A DNA stretch of 64,000 nucleotides from Verrucomicrobiota bacterium (GTDB taxonomy: Bacteria; Verrucomicrobiota; Verrucomicrobiia; Chthoniobacterales; SZAS-18), in the NCBI GenBank assembly GCA_018240025.1, contig JAFEGM010000052.1, positions 1-64,000 on the forward strand. The letters are read 5' to 3'. Positions within the stretch are counted from its first letter, which is position 1. Every line of letters starts with the position of its first letter. The notes under the pieces are model-generated. The model did not search any database. It had not been told where the DNA came from and saw nothing but the letters and a program-made list of their open reading frames with translations. Shown piece by piece: positions 25,958 through 34,491 of this stretch. A program made the translations under genes and the position numbers.

Positions 25958-26353
25958 ATGCCGCGACCTGCGCCTCGCATTCGCATCCGACTGCTCCAGG
26001 GGACAGCCACGGCGTTCGGGCCGGGCAAGGCTGACCTGCTCGAGGCGCTGGCGGAATGCGGCAGTCTGCGGGCGGCGGCGAAGCACATGGGGCTCAGTTA
26101 CCTCAAGGCGTGGCGGTTGCTCCAGGTCATGAACGACTGCTTCCGCGAGCCGCTCGTCGCCCTCAGCCGCGGCGGTGCGGGCGGCGGGGGAGCCAGCCTG
26201 ACCGAGACCGGACGCGAGGTGCTCGCGCTCTATCGAGCCATGGAACCCGCCGCCTTGGCGGCCATCGCGCCGCTCTGGCGCAAATTGCAGCGCCGGCTGG
26301 CGCCGCCGAAGGCTCCAGTAGACGCGATGCCGAAGCGGCGCGCGGCGCGTTGA
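25958..26353 (+). CDS. ModE-like winged-helix regulator, DNA-binding domain only
   Basis: This encodes 131 residues starting MPRPAPRIRIRLLQGTATAF. The segment FGPGKADLLEALAECGSLRA, then AAKHMGLSYLKAWRLLQVMN is the LysR/ModE-type helix-turn-helix, and the following 'FREPLVALSRGGAGGGGASLTETG' matches the ModE winged domain. The C-terminal molybdate-binding (Mop/TOBE) domains of E. coli ModE (262 residues) are absent, so molybdate sensing must use another route or protein. It is transcribed divergently from modA across 147 bases that contain the palindrome at 25819. Confidence 0.85.
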   Translation: MPRPAPRIRIRLLQGTATAFGPGKADLLEALAECGSLRAAAKHMGLSYLKAWRLLQVMNDCFREPLVALSRGGAGGGGASLTETGREVLALYRAMEPAALAAIAPLWRKLQRRLAPPKAPVDAMPKRRAAR

Positions 26354-26462
26354 AGCGCGTTTCGTCGGGTTCGCGCTACCCTCGTGGGCAACCCGCCGGA
26401 CTCGGAGAGTGCAAACCACGCACCGTCTTCAACTCCGATCTCAATCTCCAGTCAACAGCCAG

Positions 26463-27473
26463 CTACCCGCCGATCGCGATCATCTTCCGTCCGGGCTGAT
26501 AGTTGTCGCGGAAATCGTGCTGCTTCGGCTTCGAGTCGACCGTGGCGCGGAAGACCTCGGCCAGGGTGGCATCGTCCACCCCGAGACGCAGCGGGCCGCG
26601 GATGTCGGTCTCGAGGTGGCTGCCGAGGCACGGGCGCAGTTTGCCCTCGCAGGTCAGCCGCAGCTTGTTGCAGCTCTCGCAGAAATGGAGGTCGGTCATC
26701 GCGCCGATGAACCCGATTAGCTGCTCGGAATTCGGCAGTTGGTAATAGAGCGCGGGCCCGTTGGTCTTGAAATCCGGGCGCACGGTCAGCGGCCCGGTGC
26801 TTCGCTCGATGATCCGGCGCGCCTCGGCCAGCGGCAGAAAGTTCTCCTCGGTCAGAACCTCGGTGCTGCTGACAGGCATGAGCTCGATGAAGCGCAGCAG
26901 ATAGCCGTGTTCGCCGGCGAACTGCACCAGGCGTGGCAGCTGGTCCTCGTTCCGGCCCCGCATGAGCACGCAGTTGAGCTTGATGCTCTCGAACCCCGCG
27001 GCGCGCGCGGCCTCCAGCCCGGCCAGCGTGTGGCTGAGGTAGTCGCGCCCGGTGAAGGCGGCGTACTGCGCGGGGTCGAGGGTGTCGAGCGAGACATTCA
27101 CGGTCCGCACGCCCAGGTCCCGCAGTGCCGCCGCCATGGTCACGGTGCGGCCTTCATGCTCGACTTCCTTCGGCAGGAGCGAGCCGTTGGTCGACAACCC
27201 GAGGTCGCGGATGCCTGGGATCTCCCGCAGGAGCCGGAAAAAATGCAGCACGTTGCGCCGCGTGAGCGGCTCGCCGCCCGTGACGCGGAGCTTGGTCACG
27301 CCCAGTCCCGCCGCCACGCGGATGACGCGGGCCATCTCCTCGAAGGTCAGCACCTGATCGCGCGGCAGCCAATCCTGGTGCTCGTCGGGCAGGCAGTATA
27401 CGCAGCGCTCGTTGCAGCGGTCGGTGATGGAAACCCGCAGGTATGAAATGCGATGCCCGAAGCGATCCTCCAT
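26463..27473 (-). CDS. moaA: MoaA, GTP 3',8-cyclase of molybdopterin synthesis
   Basis: This encodes 336 residues. MoaA is the radical-SAM enzyme for the first step from GTP to cyclic pyranopterin. The radical-SAM cluster motif is CNERCVYC (Cys20, Cys24, Cys27). The second cluster is formed by Cys265, Cys268 and Cys282 (C-x2-C-x13-C), and the protein ends in the double glycine GG that MoaA needs. TGGEPLTRRN and STNGSLL are also typical. No moaC is adjacent. Only 70 bases separate its start from an IS630-type element transcribed in the same direction, so its promoter may be altered or supplied by the element. Confidence 0.95.
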   Translation of the reverse strand: MEDRFGHRISYLRVSITDRCNERCVYCLPDEHQDWLPRDQVLTFEEMARVIRVAAGLGVTKLRVTGGEPLTRRNVLHFFRLLREIPGIRDLGLSTNGSLLPKEVEHEGRTVTMAAALRDLGVRTVNVSLDTLDPAQYAAFTGRDYLSHTLAGLEAARAAGFESIKLNCVLMRGRNEDQLPRLVQFAGEHGYLLRFIELMPVSSTEVLTEENFLPLAEARRIIERSTGPLTVRPDFKTNGPALYYQLPNSEQLIGFIGAMTDLHFCESCNKLRLTCEGKLRPCLGSHLETDIRGPLRLGVDDATLAEVFRATVDSKPKQHDFRDNYQPGRKMIAIGG

Positions 27474-27520
27474 GCCGGGGACCGTAGTCCCGGGCCGGGG
27501 GGATGCAACGAGTCCGGAGC

Positions 27521-27538
27521 GCTCCCGCCTGCGGGAGC
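27521..27538. repeat. Perfect 8-bp stem next to the IS insertion
   Basis: GCTCCCGC (27521-27528) and GCGGGAGC (27531-27538) are separated by CT, giving a short hairpin 5 bases before the left end of the insertion sequence. No T run follows on either strand, so it is not a standard terminator. It may be a REP-like sequence or the insertion target. Confidence 0.4.
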
Positions 27539-27545
27539 CATACTA

Positions 27546-27571
27546 GTAGCTAGTTGATAAAGTTCGCGTAT
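27546..27571 (+). repeat. Left terminal inverted repeat of the IS630 element
   Basis: GTAGCTAGTTGATAAAGT plus GCGTAT at its inner end matches the complement of the right end (GTATTTAGTTGATTAAGT ... GCGTAT) at 21 of 26 positions. The transposase stop codon lies inside this repeat. Confidence 0.8.
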
Positions 27572-28634
27572 TTTGCCTCCAGAGACTTGGGCGTAACGCG
27601 GATCTTTGTCCAATGAAACGGAGCGGCGGTTTCGTTGTAGCCTTTAATGAAGTCGTCGATGGCTCCGACGAGTTGCTGCACGCTGCGGAAACTGGCGCCT
27701 CGGAGTGCCTTGCGGGTGAGAATGCTGAACCAGATTTCGACCTGATTGAGCCAGGACGCGTGGGTTGGGGTGAAGTGGATTTGACCTCTGGATGCGCCTT
27801 CGCCCACTTCTCCTTCTCCAGACGGTGAGTGCTCAGATTATCGAGGATGACGTGCAGTTCCTTGCCGGGATGAGCCGCGACGAGTTGATCCATGAAGGCT
27901 AGAAACTCGACACGGCGGCGGCGCTTGAAATGGCCGGCCTGGATCTGACCCGTGGCAATGTTGAGCGCAGCGAAGAGCGTGCTGGTGCCATGGCGCTTGT
28001 ATTCGTGAGCAAAGCCAGTCAGAGCCCGTCCGTTGGGCAACTTGAGCCAGCCCTGCGCCCGCTCCAGCGCCTGAATGCAGGGCTTCTCATCGAAGCTCAG
28101 GACGACGGCGTTCTCAGGCGGAGCCAAGTAGAGTCCGATCACATCGGCGGCCTTTTCGGTAAACTGCGGGTCGGTCGAGACGCACCAACTCTGCCGCCGC
28201 TTGAGGTTGATGCCCAACTCGCGCAAGACCCGCCAGACGTGGTCCGCTTTGACGTCGAGGGCCTTGGCTAAAAGCGCTCCGTCCCAGCGGGCATGTCCGG
28301 CCGGAGGTGCTTGATCCAACTGCGCGAGCAAGCGCTTGGTCAACTCCGCCTCGTCGAGCAGTGCCGGGCGTCCAGGCCGCAGATCGTCATGCAACCCTGA
28401 AAGCCCCTCGCGTTCAAAGCGCACCCGCCACTTGCTCACTCGCGCCTCCCGCGTGTTCAGCGCGGCTGCGATCTGGAGGTTGCTCTGACCCTCCGCTGCA
28501 CGCAGGACGATTTGCGCCCGCTCGACATACCGCGCCTGCGCCTTTGGTCGCCGGCACATGGCCAAGAGTTGTTCACGTTCCTCACTGCGCAGGACAATGG
28601 CGGTCGGTTGGCGAGACATCCCGCCATCAATCAT
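27550..28634 (-). pseudogene. IS630-type transposase, split by a -1 frameshift
   Basis: The first frame gives a helix-turn-helix N-terminus (SNLQIAAALNTREARVSKWR) and the first part of a DDE domain with Asp182 (LSFDEKP) and Asp265 (VILDNLSTHR). At codon 285 (AAA, 27780-27782) the frame leaves the family pattern. Re-reading the last A gives the continuation IHFTPTHASWLNQVEIWFS with the catalytic Glu, through to the stop at 27550. The fused protein would be about 361 residues, the normal size. The shift site is just AAA, not a classical slippery heptamer, so a one-base deletion seems likelier than programmed frameshifting. The start may also be the ATG at 28619. Confidence 0.8.
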
Positions 28635-28635
28635 T

Positions 28636-28661
28636 ATACGCTTACTTAATCAACTAAATAC
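28636..28661 (-). repeat. Right terminal inverted repeat of the IS630 element
   Basis: Read on the minus strand this is GTATTTAGTTGATTAAGT followed by AAGCGTAT, the partner of the left repeat at 27546-27571. Confidence 0.8.
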
Positions 28662-28814
28662 TAGGACCGACGACTGCCTTACAGGCGCATTGGAGTACCG
28701 GAGCGCACTCAAAAAGAACTCTCAACCATCCCCTAGCCAAGGAGAGGCGGTATCCGACACCCCGTCGCTCGTTCTTGATACACATTTGCAGTTGGCGATC
28801 TGCCCGAACTGGCT

Positions 28815-29096
28815 ATGATCCGCGTTGTGTTTGGGAATCGTTCGCAAATAGAGCTGCTTCGGCAGCCGGGTCTGACTCTGTTGGCGGCGCCGGTGGGGGA
28901 GCGCCTCAAGCTGATGGAATTGCAGGGGCAGCCCGCGCTTTGTCAGCGGCTGCGCGAGATGGGCCTCTGCGAATCGGCCGAGATCATCAAGGTTCGCCAG
29001 GGCGCTGCCATTCTCTGTCAGGTCTGCGGCACGCGGGTGGCGCTGAGCCATGACTTGGCCGAGGCCATTGTCATCGAGCCGGTCGCGGGACGCTGA
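28815..29096 (+). CDS. feoA: FeoA-domain protein with four cysteines
   Basis: This encodes 93 residues. FeoA is a small SH3-like cytoplasmic partner of the FeoB iron(II) transporter. The core LTLLAAPVGERLKL, CQRLREMGLCESAEI and GTRVALSHDLAEAIVIEP is standard. Unusual are Cys43, Cys52 and the pair Cys68-x2-Cys71 (ILCQVCGTRVAL), at a place where most FeoA proteins have V/R residues. The first 18 residues may be over-extended, but no better start exists. It is the first gene of the feo operon, followed by a second feoA 9 bases later. It lies 151 bases from the IS end. Confidence 0.85.
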   Translation: MIRVVFGNRSQIELLRQPGLTLLAAPVGERLKLMELQGQPALCQRLREMGLCESAEIIKVRQGAAILCQVCGTRVALSHDLAEAIVIEPVAGR

Positions 29097-29105
29097 GCCA
29101 AATCG

Positions 29106-29351
29106 ATGTCGGATTCCTCACGCACTCTGGCGGATCTCCAGCCCGGGGAACGGGCTGTCGTGGCGACCTTTCCGGCAGAGCCCGGCACGCAGCGACTGCG
29201 CGAAATGGGCCTCGTGGCGGGAACTCGGGTGCGATTGCTGCGCTTCGCGCCCATGGGCGATCCGCTCGAGCTCGAGGTCCGCGGCTACCGACTTTCGCTC
29301 CGCCGGGCCGAGGCGGCACTGATCCCGGTGCAGGAAGCGGCCAAGCCATGA
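29106..29351 (+). CDS. feoA: Second FeoA-domain protein
   Basis: This encodes 81 residues of ordinary FeoA pattern (LADLQPGERAVVATF, LREMGLVAGTRVRLLRFAPM, GDPLELEVRGYRLSLRRAEA) without the cysteines of its neighbour. Its stop overlaps the feoB start as ATGA at 29348-29351, so translation is probably coupled. Two feoA genes in tandem before feoB are common in anaerobes and in several Gram-negative groups. Confidence 0.92.
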   Translation: MSDSSRTLADLQPGERAVVATFPAEPGTQRLREMGLVAGTRVRLLRFAPMGDPLELEVRGYRLSLRRAEAALIPVQEAAKP

Positions 29352-31255
29352 GCGCGCTCGAAACGGAGTCGGCCACCCTGACGGTCGCGCTGGTCGGCAA
29401 TCCGAACTGCGGCAAGACCACGCTCTTCAATGCCTTTACCGGCCTGCACCAGAAGATCGCCAACTACCCGGGCGTGACGGTCGAGAAGAAGCTGGGCACG
29501 TTCATGACCCAGCACGGCACCGAGGCCACGCTCATCGACCTGCCCGGGGCCTACAGCCTGCAGCCCCAGTCGCCGGACGAACAGGTCACGCGCGATGTCC
29601 TGCTCGGCCACGAGGAGGGCACGGCGCGGCCCGATCGGGTGCTCTGCGTGGTCGATGCCTCCAATCTCGAGCGCAATCTCTACCTCGCCACCCAGGTGCT
29701 GGAGCTCGGCCTGCCGTCGGTCGTGGCGCTGAACATGATGGATGTGGCCCGGGCGAACGGCGACGACATCGATTTGGCCGCGCTTTCGGCCGCGCTGGGT
29801 GCACCGGTGGTGCCTTGTGAGGCGCTGACCCGGACCGGCCTGCCGGAGCTGCGCGTGGCGCTGAGCGGCAAGCTCGAGCCGGCGCGGATGACGCCGCCAC
29901 CCGAGGGCGAGGACGGGATTGCGGCGCGCTACGAGCGCATTGGGGAGATCGTCGACCGCTGCGTACGCAAGAGCTCGACCCCGATCCTGAGTGCGCAGGA
30001 ACGGAGCGACCGCATCGACGCGGTGCTGATCCATCCGCTCTGGGGGTGGGCCTTTTTCCTCGGGCTGATGGCGTTGCTCTTCGTCAGCATGTTCAGCTTC
30101 GCCAGCTTCCCGATGGACGGGATCAAGTGGGTCTTCGAGCAGGCTGGCGCCAAGGTCGGCCCGCTGCTGCCGGCGGGCGATCTGCGCAGCCTGATCGTCG
30201 AGGGCATCATCGCCGGCGTGGGCAGCGTGGTGGTCTTCCTCCCGCAGATCCTCATCCTCTTTCTGTTCATCGGGCTGCTGGAGGACAGCGGCTACATGGC
30301 GCGAGCGGCCTTCCTGATGGACCGGCTGATGGGCCGCGTGGGCCTGCATGGGAAGTCGTTCGTCCCGCTGCTCAGCTGCTACGCCTGTGCGGTGCCGGGC
30401 ATCATGGCCACGCGGACGATCGAGAATCCGAACGACCGGTTGGTGACCATCCTGATAGCGCCGTTCATGAGCTGCTCGGCCCGTCTGCCGGTCTATGCGC
30501 TGATGATCGCCACGCTCTTCGCCGGCGAGGCCAGCGCGCTGCAGCAGGGCGGCATTCTGCTGGCGATGTACACGCTCGGCACGCTGACCGCTTTCGCCTT
30601 TGCCTGGCTCTTCAAGCGTACCCTGCTGAAGGCGCCGCGCTCGCCGCTGATCCTGGAATTGCCGCCCTACCGCCGGCCCTCGTTGGCCACGGTCGTGCAC
30701 GGCTTGCGCGGTCGGGCCGCGGCCTTCCTCAAACGCGCCGGCACCGTCATCGTGGCGCTGAGCGTGGTGCTGTGGGCGCTGGCCTACTACCCGCGCGGCG
30801 GGGCCGAGATGAAGAAGGAGGAGCAGCTGGCGCAGAGCTTCGCCGGACGCATGGGCAAGGCCATCGAGCCCGCGCTCGAGCCGATCGGGATGAACTGGAA
30901 AATGGGCATCGGTTTGATCGGCGCCCAGGCCGCGCGCGAGGTCTTCGTCAGCACGCTCGCGGTCGTCTACGCCGTGGGCGGCGAGGATGAAGGCGGCAAG
31001 GCCGAGCCGAAATCGGTCGCGCAGGCCCTGCGGCAGGACCGCTGGCCGGACGGACGCGTGGTCTATACCCCGCTCGTCTGCCTGACGGTCATGATCTTTT
31101 TCGTGCTCTCGATGCAGTGCATTTCCACGCTGGCGACCATGCGCCGCGAGACCAACACCTGGCGCTGGCCGATCTTCGCCTTTTGTTACATGACCGGCTT
31201 CGCCTATCTCGCCTCGCTCGTGTTCTACCAGGGCGGCCGGGCGCTGGGATGGTAG
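29348..31255 (+). CDS. feoB: FeoB, ferrous iron transporter
   Basis: This encodes 635 residues, shorter than E. coli FeoB (773) but complete. The N-terminal G domain has G1 GNPNCGKT (17-24), the YPGVTVE switch region, G3 DLPG (64-67) and G4 NMMD (129-132). About eight membrane helices follow, including the gate motifs 'CYACAVPGIMATRTIENPNDR' and 'CSARLPVYALMIA', both with the conserved cysteine. The C-terminal domain is short. The protein imports Fe2+ across the inner membrane. The feoA-feoA-feoB order and overlaps indicate one operon. I see no convincing Fur box upstream. Confidence 0.96.
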   Translation: MSALETESATLTVALVGNPNCGKTTLFNAFTGLHQKIANYPGVTVEKKLGTFMTQHGTEATLIDLPGAYSLQPQSPDEQVTRDVLLGHEEGTARPDRVLCVVDASNLERNLYLATQVLELGLPSVVALNMMDVARANGDDIDLAALSAALGAPVVPCEALTRTGLPELRVALSGKLEPARMTPPPEGEDGIAARYERIGEIVDRCVRKSSTPILSAQERSDRIDAVLIHPLWGWAFFLGLMALLFVSMFSFASFPMDGIKWVFEQAGAKVGPLLPAGDLRSLIVEGIIAGVGSVVVFLPQILILFLFIGLLEDSGYMARAAFLMDRLMGRVGLHGKSFVPLLSCYACAVPGIMATRTIENPNDRLVTILIAPFMSCSARLPVYALMIATLFAGEASALQQGGILLAMYTLGTLTAFAFAWLFKRTLLKAPRSPLILELPPYRRPSLATVVHGLRGRAAAFLKRAGTVIVALSVVLWALAYYPRGGAEMKKEEQLAQSFAGRMGKAIEPALEPIGMNWKMGIGLIGAQAAREVFVSTLAVVYAVGGEDEGGKAEPKSVAQALRQDRWPDGRVVYTPLVCLTVMIFFVLSMQCISTLATMRRETNTWRWPIFAFCYMTGFAYLASLVFYQGGRALGW

Positions 31256-31312
31256 CGCCGTAGTCCGCCCTCTCCGAATGCGGCCAGCCCGCGGAGCGGG
31301 AGAAGGGGAAAG

Positions 31313-31354
31313 GCGAGAGGTGAGAGGTGGGAGGCGAGAGGCGAGAGGCGAGAG
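31313..31354 (+). repeat. Six tandem copies of a 7-bp GCGAGAG-type unit
   Basis: Units are GCGAGAG, GTGAGAG, GTGGGAG, GCGAGAG, GCGAGAG and GCGAGAG, giving a polypurine tract between feoB and the beta-helix gene. It resembles short tandem heptamer repeats seen between genes in some bacteria. A role in promoter spacing is possible but not shown. Confidence 0.7.
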
Positions 31355-31418
31355 TGGTGACAGGCCGCGTGCGCCTTCGCGTTTTCGGACGCAGCCATTT
31401 CATGGCAGCTAGGAATCT

Positions 31419-32618
31419 GTGTGGAATTCCTCTCATCTGCGGACCCTGGCCGGCGGGCTCGTGGCGCTGCTCGGGTGGGTGGCGCTGAGCGGTAGCCTCC
31501 ACGGCGCTGCTTCGACGAGCGGCGGAGAGACCTGGCACATCGGATTGCGCACGGATGGGCAGGCGGGGCGCGGGACGGCGGAGGATCCGCTGGACGGCTC
31601 GATGCCCGAGCGGCTGGCGGCGGCGTTCGCGGCCATCCCGGAGCGACCTCTCACCGTGCGGCTCGGGCCGGGCACGTTCGTCACGCGGGGGCTGTTGCCG
31701 GTGAAGAGCGGCTGGACCGTCCGCGGGGCGGGGCCGGAGCGGACGACAGTGCAGTTGGCCGACAACGTCCTGACCACGGCGGAGCAAGGGGTGATCCTGC
31801 TCGGTCGGCCCGACTATGGCGGCCCGACCACGCTGCTCGACCGCATCTGCGTGCGCGACCTGGCCTTCGACGGCAATCGCGACCGTCAGCCGGCCTATCG
31901 CCTCGGGGCGCCGAGCTGGATCAGCGCGCTGGTGCTGTGGACGAAGCACGGGCGGATCGAGAATGTGCACGTGCGGAACACCTACTCGCGTCCGGGCGAA
32001 GGCTTCCCGGTCACGATCTATTCGACCGGCGGCACGGAAACTCGGCCGCATCGCGCGGAGATCGAGCGCGTCTGGGTCGATCGGCACGACGGCTACGCCA
32101 CCTCCATTGCGGCCTTCGACCAGACCGGCGGCTGCGTGACCGGCTGGATTCGGCATTGCCGCGTGACCGGCTACGGCGGGCCGCCCAGTTCGGCGGCCTT
32201 CGGCGCGGGAGGCTGGCGGCGCTTCGCGGTGGAGTACAACCGGGTCGAGGGCATGGCTGCGGGGGTGGTCATCGACACCCACGACTACGCCGACGTCCGC
32301 TTTGCCCACAACGTCTTCCTCCGGCTCTGGAAGTTCGGGTTCCTGATCAATGGCAGCGGCCGTTACGACCGCCTGACCATCCGCCACAATCGGGTCCAAC
32401 TCCTGGCCCGCGAGCCTGGCGCCCTGTTGAAGTTCGACTCCGCCAAGCTCCGGGGGCTGAGGGTGAAAGACAATTCTCTGCAGGGCAATCGGTATGCAGT
32501 GCCCATCGAGACGGGGCCTGTCGCCAAGGGCGTCTTGCTGCGCAACCGCCTCTCGCGTGGCCGCCACTTCGATTTGCCCCGAGGATCGAACCTTCAGGTT
32601 CAGCCGGTGCGCAATTGA
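31419..32618 (+). CDS. Secreted right-handed beta-helix protein
   Basis: This encodes 399 residues, starting at GTG. A signal peptide (LAGGLVALLGWVALSGSLHGAA) is followed by 'TAEDPLDGSMPERLAAAFAAIPE', typical of polysaccharide lyase-like beta-helix openings. Repeating short strands follow (IENVHVRNTYS, IERVWVDRHDG, IRHCRVTGYG, VEYNRVEGM, VRFAHNVFLRL, IRHNRVQLL, LRVKDNSLQGN). No catalytic residues can be assigned. It could be a lyase or a binding protein for the glycan encoded downstream. It is the first gene of the glycan region, though 163 bases with a heptamer repeat separate it from feoB. Confidence 0.75.
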   Translation: MWNSSHLRTLAGGLVALLGWVALSGSLHGAASTSGGETWHIGLRTDGQAGRGTAEDPLDGSMPERLAAAFAAIPERPLTVRLGPGTFVTRGLLPVKSGWTVRGAGPERTTVQLADNVLTTAEQGVILLGRPDYGGPTTLLDRICVRDLAFDGNRDRQPAYRLGAPSWISALVLWTKHGRIENVHVRNTYSRPGEGFPVTIYSTGGTETRPHRAEIERVWVDRHDGYATSIAAFDQTGGCVTGWIRHCRVTGYGGPPSSAAFGAGGWRRFAVEYNRVEGMAAGVVIDTHDYADVRFAHNVFLRLWKFGFLINGSGRYDRLTIRHNRVQLLAREPGALLKFDSAKLRGLRVKDNSLQGNRYAVPIETGPVAKGVLLRNRLSRGRHFDLPRGSNLQVQPVRN

Positions 32619-32698
32619 CACTATGGCCGAGAAGAGCGCTCGTCCTCGCGCCCGTGCATGGTTGAAGCTTCCGTAAGGATGGTGGATGTGGGGACTGG

Positions 32699-33505
32699 AT
32701 GCGTCTCGCCCTCTGCACCGTGTGTCCTGATGCTCGACAGCAGCAGCTTCTGGATATTGTCTGGACCGGCTGGGAGGCCTTTGCAAAGAAGCACTCGCTG
32801 CCGATCCGAGTGATTGAGGAGCCGCCTCCTCTCGAATCGCCTTACTGGGGCAAATACACCCCCTTTCAGCTACCGGACCTGCGGGAATTTGATGCAGTGC
32901 TCATGCTCGACAATGACGTCGTCATCTCGCCGGAGGCGCCGCTGCCGAGCGAAGGTTGGGATGGTGAACGCGTCCGCTGTGTCGACGAGCGGGCTCAGTT
33001 CCCGCACAATCAGGAGCGCTTCGAGCCCTATTACCGGGATTATGACCTAGAAGCGCCTGAACCGTCCGCGCGCGTCCTGAATACCGGGGTGCTCCTCTTC
33101 ACCCGCGACCATGCAAAGCGATTTCTCGAGACGTATGAGCAATGGCGTGACTGGCGGGCCGCCTATCGGCTTCGTCACGGGGGCAATGCCGACGTCTTCC
33201 GGTTGGCCAACGACCAGCCGCATGTCTCGCACGCCTTGCTTCGAAGCCGGGCCTTCGAAGAATTGGATCCACAGTTCAACCGGCTTTGGTGGGCTTGGTG
33301 GGAAGATGGCGGCCGCCGACAGGAGTTACCCTTGAAGATCTACGCCAAAGCGGTCCAGATTCTCGCCCGTGCTCTTCCGCGGACCCTGCTTCGTCCGCTG
33401 GCCGCGCCAGGGGGCGCATGGTGGCGCGCAGCGCTGCGGAAGAACCACTTTATTCATGTGGCTGGAAGCAAGTCTCCCATCTCGCTCTATCGCTGGGGGC
33501 GGTGA
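32699..33505 (+). CDS. Putative GT-A-fold glycosyltransferase (GT8-like)
   Basis: This encodes 268 residues. The DxD-type metal motif is LMLDNDVVI (Asp71, Asp73), preceded by a strand-rich N-terminus and a YWGKYTPFQLPDL stretch. Later blocks RVLNTGVLLFTRDHAKRFL and ANDQPHVSHAL, plus HVAGSKS, resemble glycogenin-type transferases. It has no membrane segment. Base composition begins to fall here relative to the genes before it. Donor and acceptor are unknown. Confidence 0.7.
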   Translation: MRLALCTVCPDARQQQLLDIVWTGWEAFAKKHSLPIRVIEEPPPLESPYWGKYTPFQLPDLREFDAVLMLDNDVVISPEAPLPSEGWDGERVRCVDERAQFPHNQERFEPYYRDYDLEAPEPSARVLNTGVLLFTRDHAKRFLETYEQWRDWRAAYRLRHGGNADVFRLANDQPHVSHALLRSRAFEELDPQFNRLWWAWWEDGGRRQELPLKIYAKAVQILARALPRTLLRPLAAPGGAWWRAALRKNHFIHVAGSKSPISLYRWGR

Positions 33506-33599
33506 GTTCGGTCGCGGCGGTTCCCCGACCGGCCCTGTGCTTTGCAGGTTGACCTCGCGCAGACTCGAAGTTCGTTCCGCTCCCGCGTAGATCCCCTAG

Positions 33600-34472
33600 A
33601 TGCCCACCGAATCCATCTTCCGCACGCTTTATCGGGAACTGCCTTGGGTGCGGAGATCAGAGGCGATCTGGCTGGAGGCACGGGCTGCCAGGCTGGCGGG
33701 CAACGCGATGCTGGTGCAGGAGTTGTTGCGTCAGCCGAAGCACGCGCGTCCGGAGGGTTTGGCGCGCTTCGAGCACCAAGTCTTCAGCCAGGGAGGGGAG
33801 GACGGCGTTCTGCAGGAGATCTTCCGCCGCATTGGCACCTCCAACCGGCACTTCGTCGAGTTCGGAGTGGAGGACGGGATCCAAAACAACACCCACTTCC
33901 TGCTCCACCAAGGCTGGTCCGGGAGCTGGCTGGAAGGGAGCGAGGAGAATGTGGCAAAAATTCGTCGGAACTTCGCTGGTCCGCTAGAGAAGGGCCAATT
34001 GACGGTGAAGCAGTCATTTATCACCGCCGAGAACATCTGCGACTCCTTCCGCGAGCTGGCGGTACCGAAGGAATTGGACCTGCTCTCGATCGATATCGAT
34101 GGAAATGATTACTGGGTGTGGAAAAGCCTGGACTGCCGGGCCCGGGTGGTTGTCCTGGAGTATAATTCGAACTTTCCTCCCCCGTGCGATTGGGTGATGC
34201 CCTACGATGCAGATCATCGGTATCAGGGTGATCTGTATTTCGGGGCGAGCTTGACGGCCTACCATCGGCTAGCGGCGGAACTGGGTTACCGTTTGGTCGG
34301 TTGCTCTTTGAATGGCGTGAACGCGTACTTCGTGCGTGAGGATCTCGTGGCCAACCACTTTGGCGCGGAGGCGAGCGCGGAGTTCCATTACGAAAAGCCG
34401 CGATTCTTTCTCATCGATCGTTGCGGGCATCCGGCCTCGGCGCGCTGGGCGACCGTGAAAGCACCACGGTGA
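33600..34472 (+). CDS. FkbM-like SAM-dependent methyltransferase
   Basis: This encodes 290 residues. The order SQGGEDGVLQEIFRRIG, HFVEFGVEDGIQNNT, 'GWSGSWLEGSEEN', 'ENICDSFRELAVPKELDLLSIDIDGNDYW' and VVVLEYNSNF is the FkbM-domain pattern with SAM-binding motif I and the D-x-D-G post motif. Such enzymes O-methylate sugars in surface glycans. The first of four FkbM-type genes in this locus. Confidence 0.8.
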   Translation: MPTESIFRTLYRELPWVRRSEAIWLEARAARLAGNAMLVQELLRQPKHARPEGLARFEHQVFSQGGEDGVLQEIFRRIGTSNRHFVEFGVEDGIQNNTHFLLHQGWSGSWLEGSEENVAKIRRNFAGPLEKGQLTVKQSFITAENICDSFRELAVPKELDLLSIDIDGNDYWVWKSLDCRARVVVLEYNSNFPPPCDWVMPYDADHRYQGDLYFGASLTAYHRLAAELGYRLVGCSLNGVNAYFVREDLVANHFGAEASAEFHYEKPRFFLIDRCGHPASARWATVKAPR

Positions 34473-34491
34473 TCAAGCAATACCACCCGCT

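Larger units (their letters stand above)
27544..28663 (-). mobile_element. IS630-family insertion sequence, about 1.12 kb
   Basis: Terminal inverted repeats of 26 bp are present, with a TA at the outside of each end (27544-27545 and 28662-28663), as expected of IS630/Tc1-type elements that target TA. A single transposase reading region fills the element, on the minus strand, split by a -1 frame change. It lies between moaA and the feoA genes. Confidence 0.85.

Noticed and set aside
26354..26462. Bidirectional terminator between the ModE-like gene and moaA
   Set aside because: The AGCGCG/CGCGCT pairing has a 12-base loop and no T tract.
27521..27538. Terminator formed by the GCTCCCGC/GCGGGAGC stem
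   Set aside because: No T run follows on either strand, and no gene ends there.
27474..27543. Molybdenum cofactor (Moco) riboswitch upstream of moaA
   Set aside because: Only 70 bases remain before the IS element and no Moco-motif-like set of helices is seen.
27780..27782. Programmed -1 frameshift site in the transposase
   Set aside because: The site lacks a slippery heptamer (only AAA after GTC), so a deletion is more likely; kept only as an open alternative.
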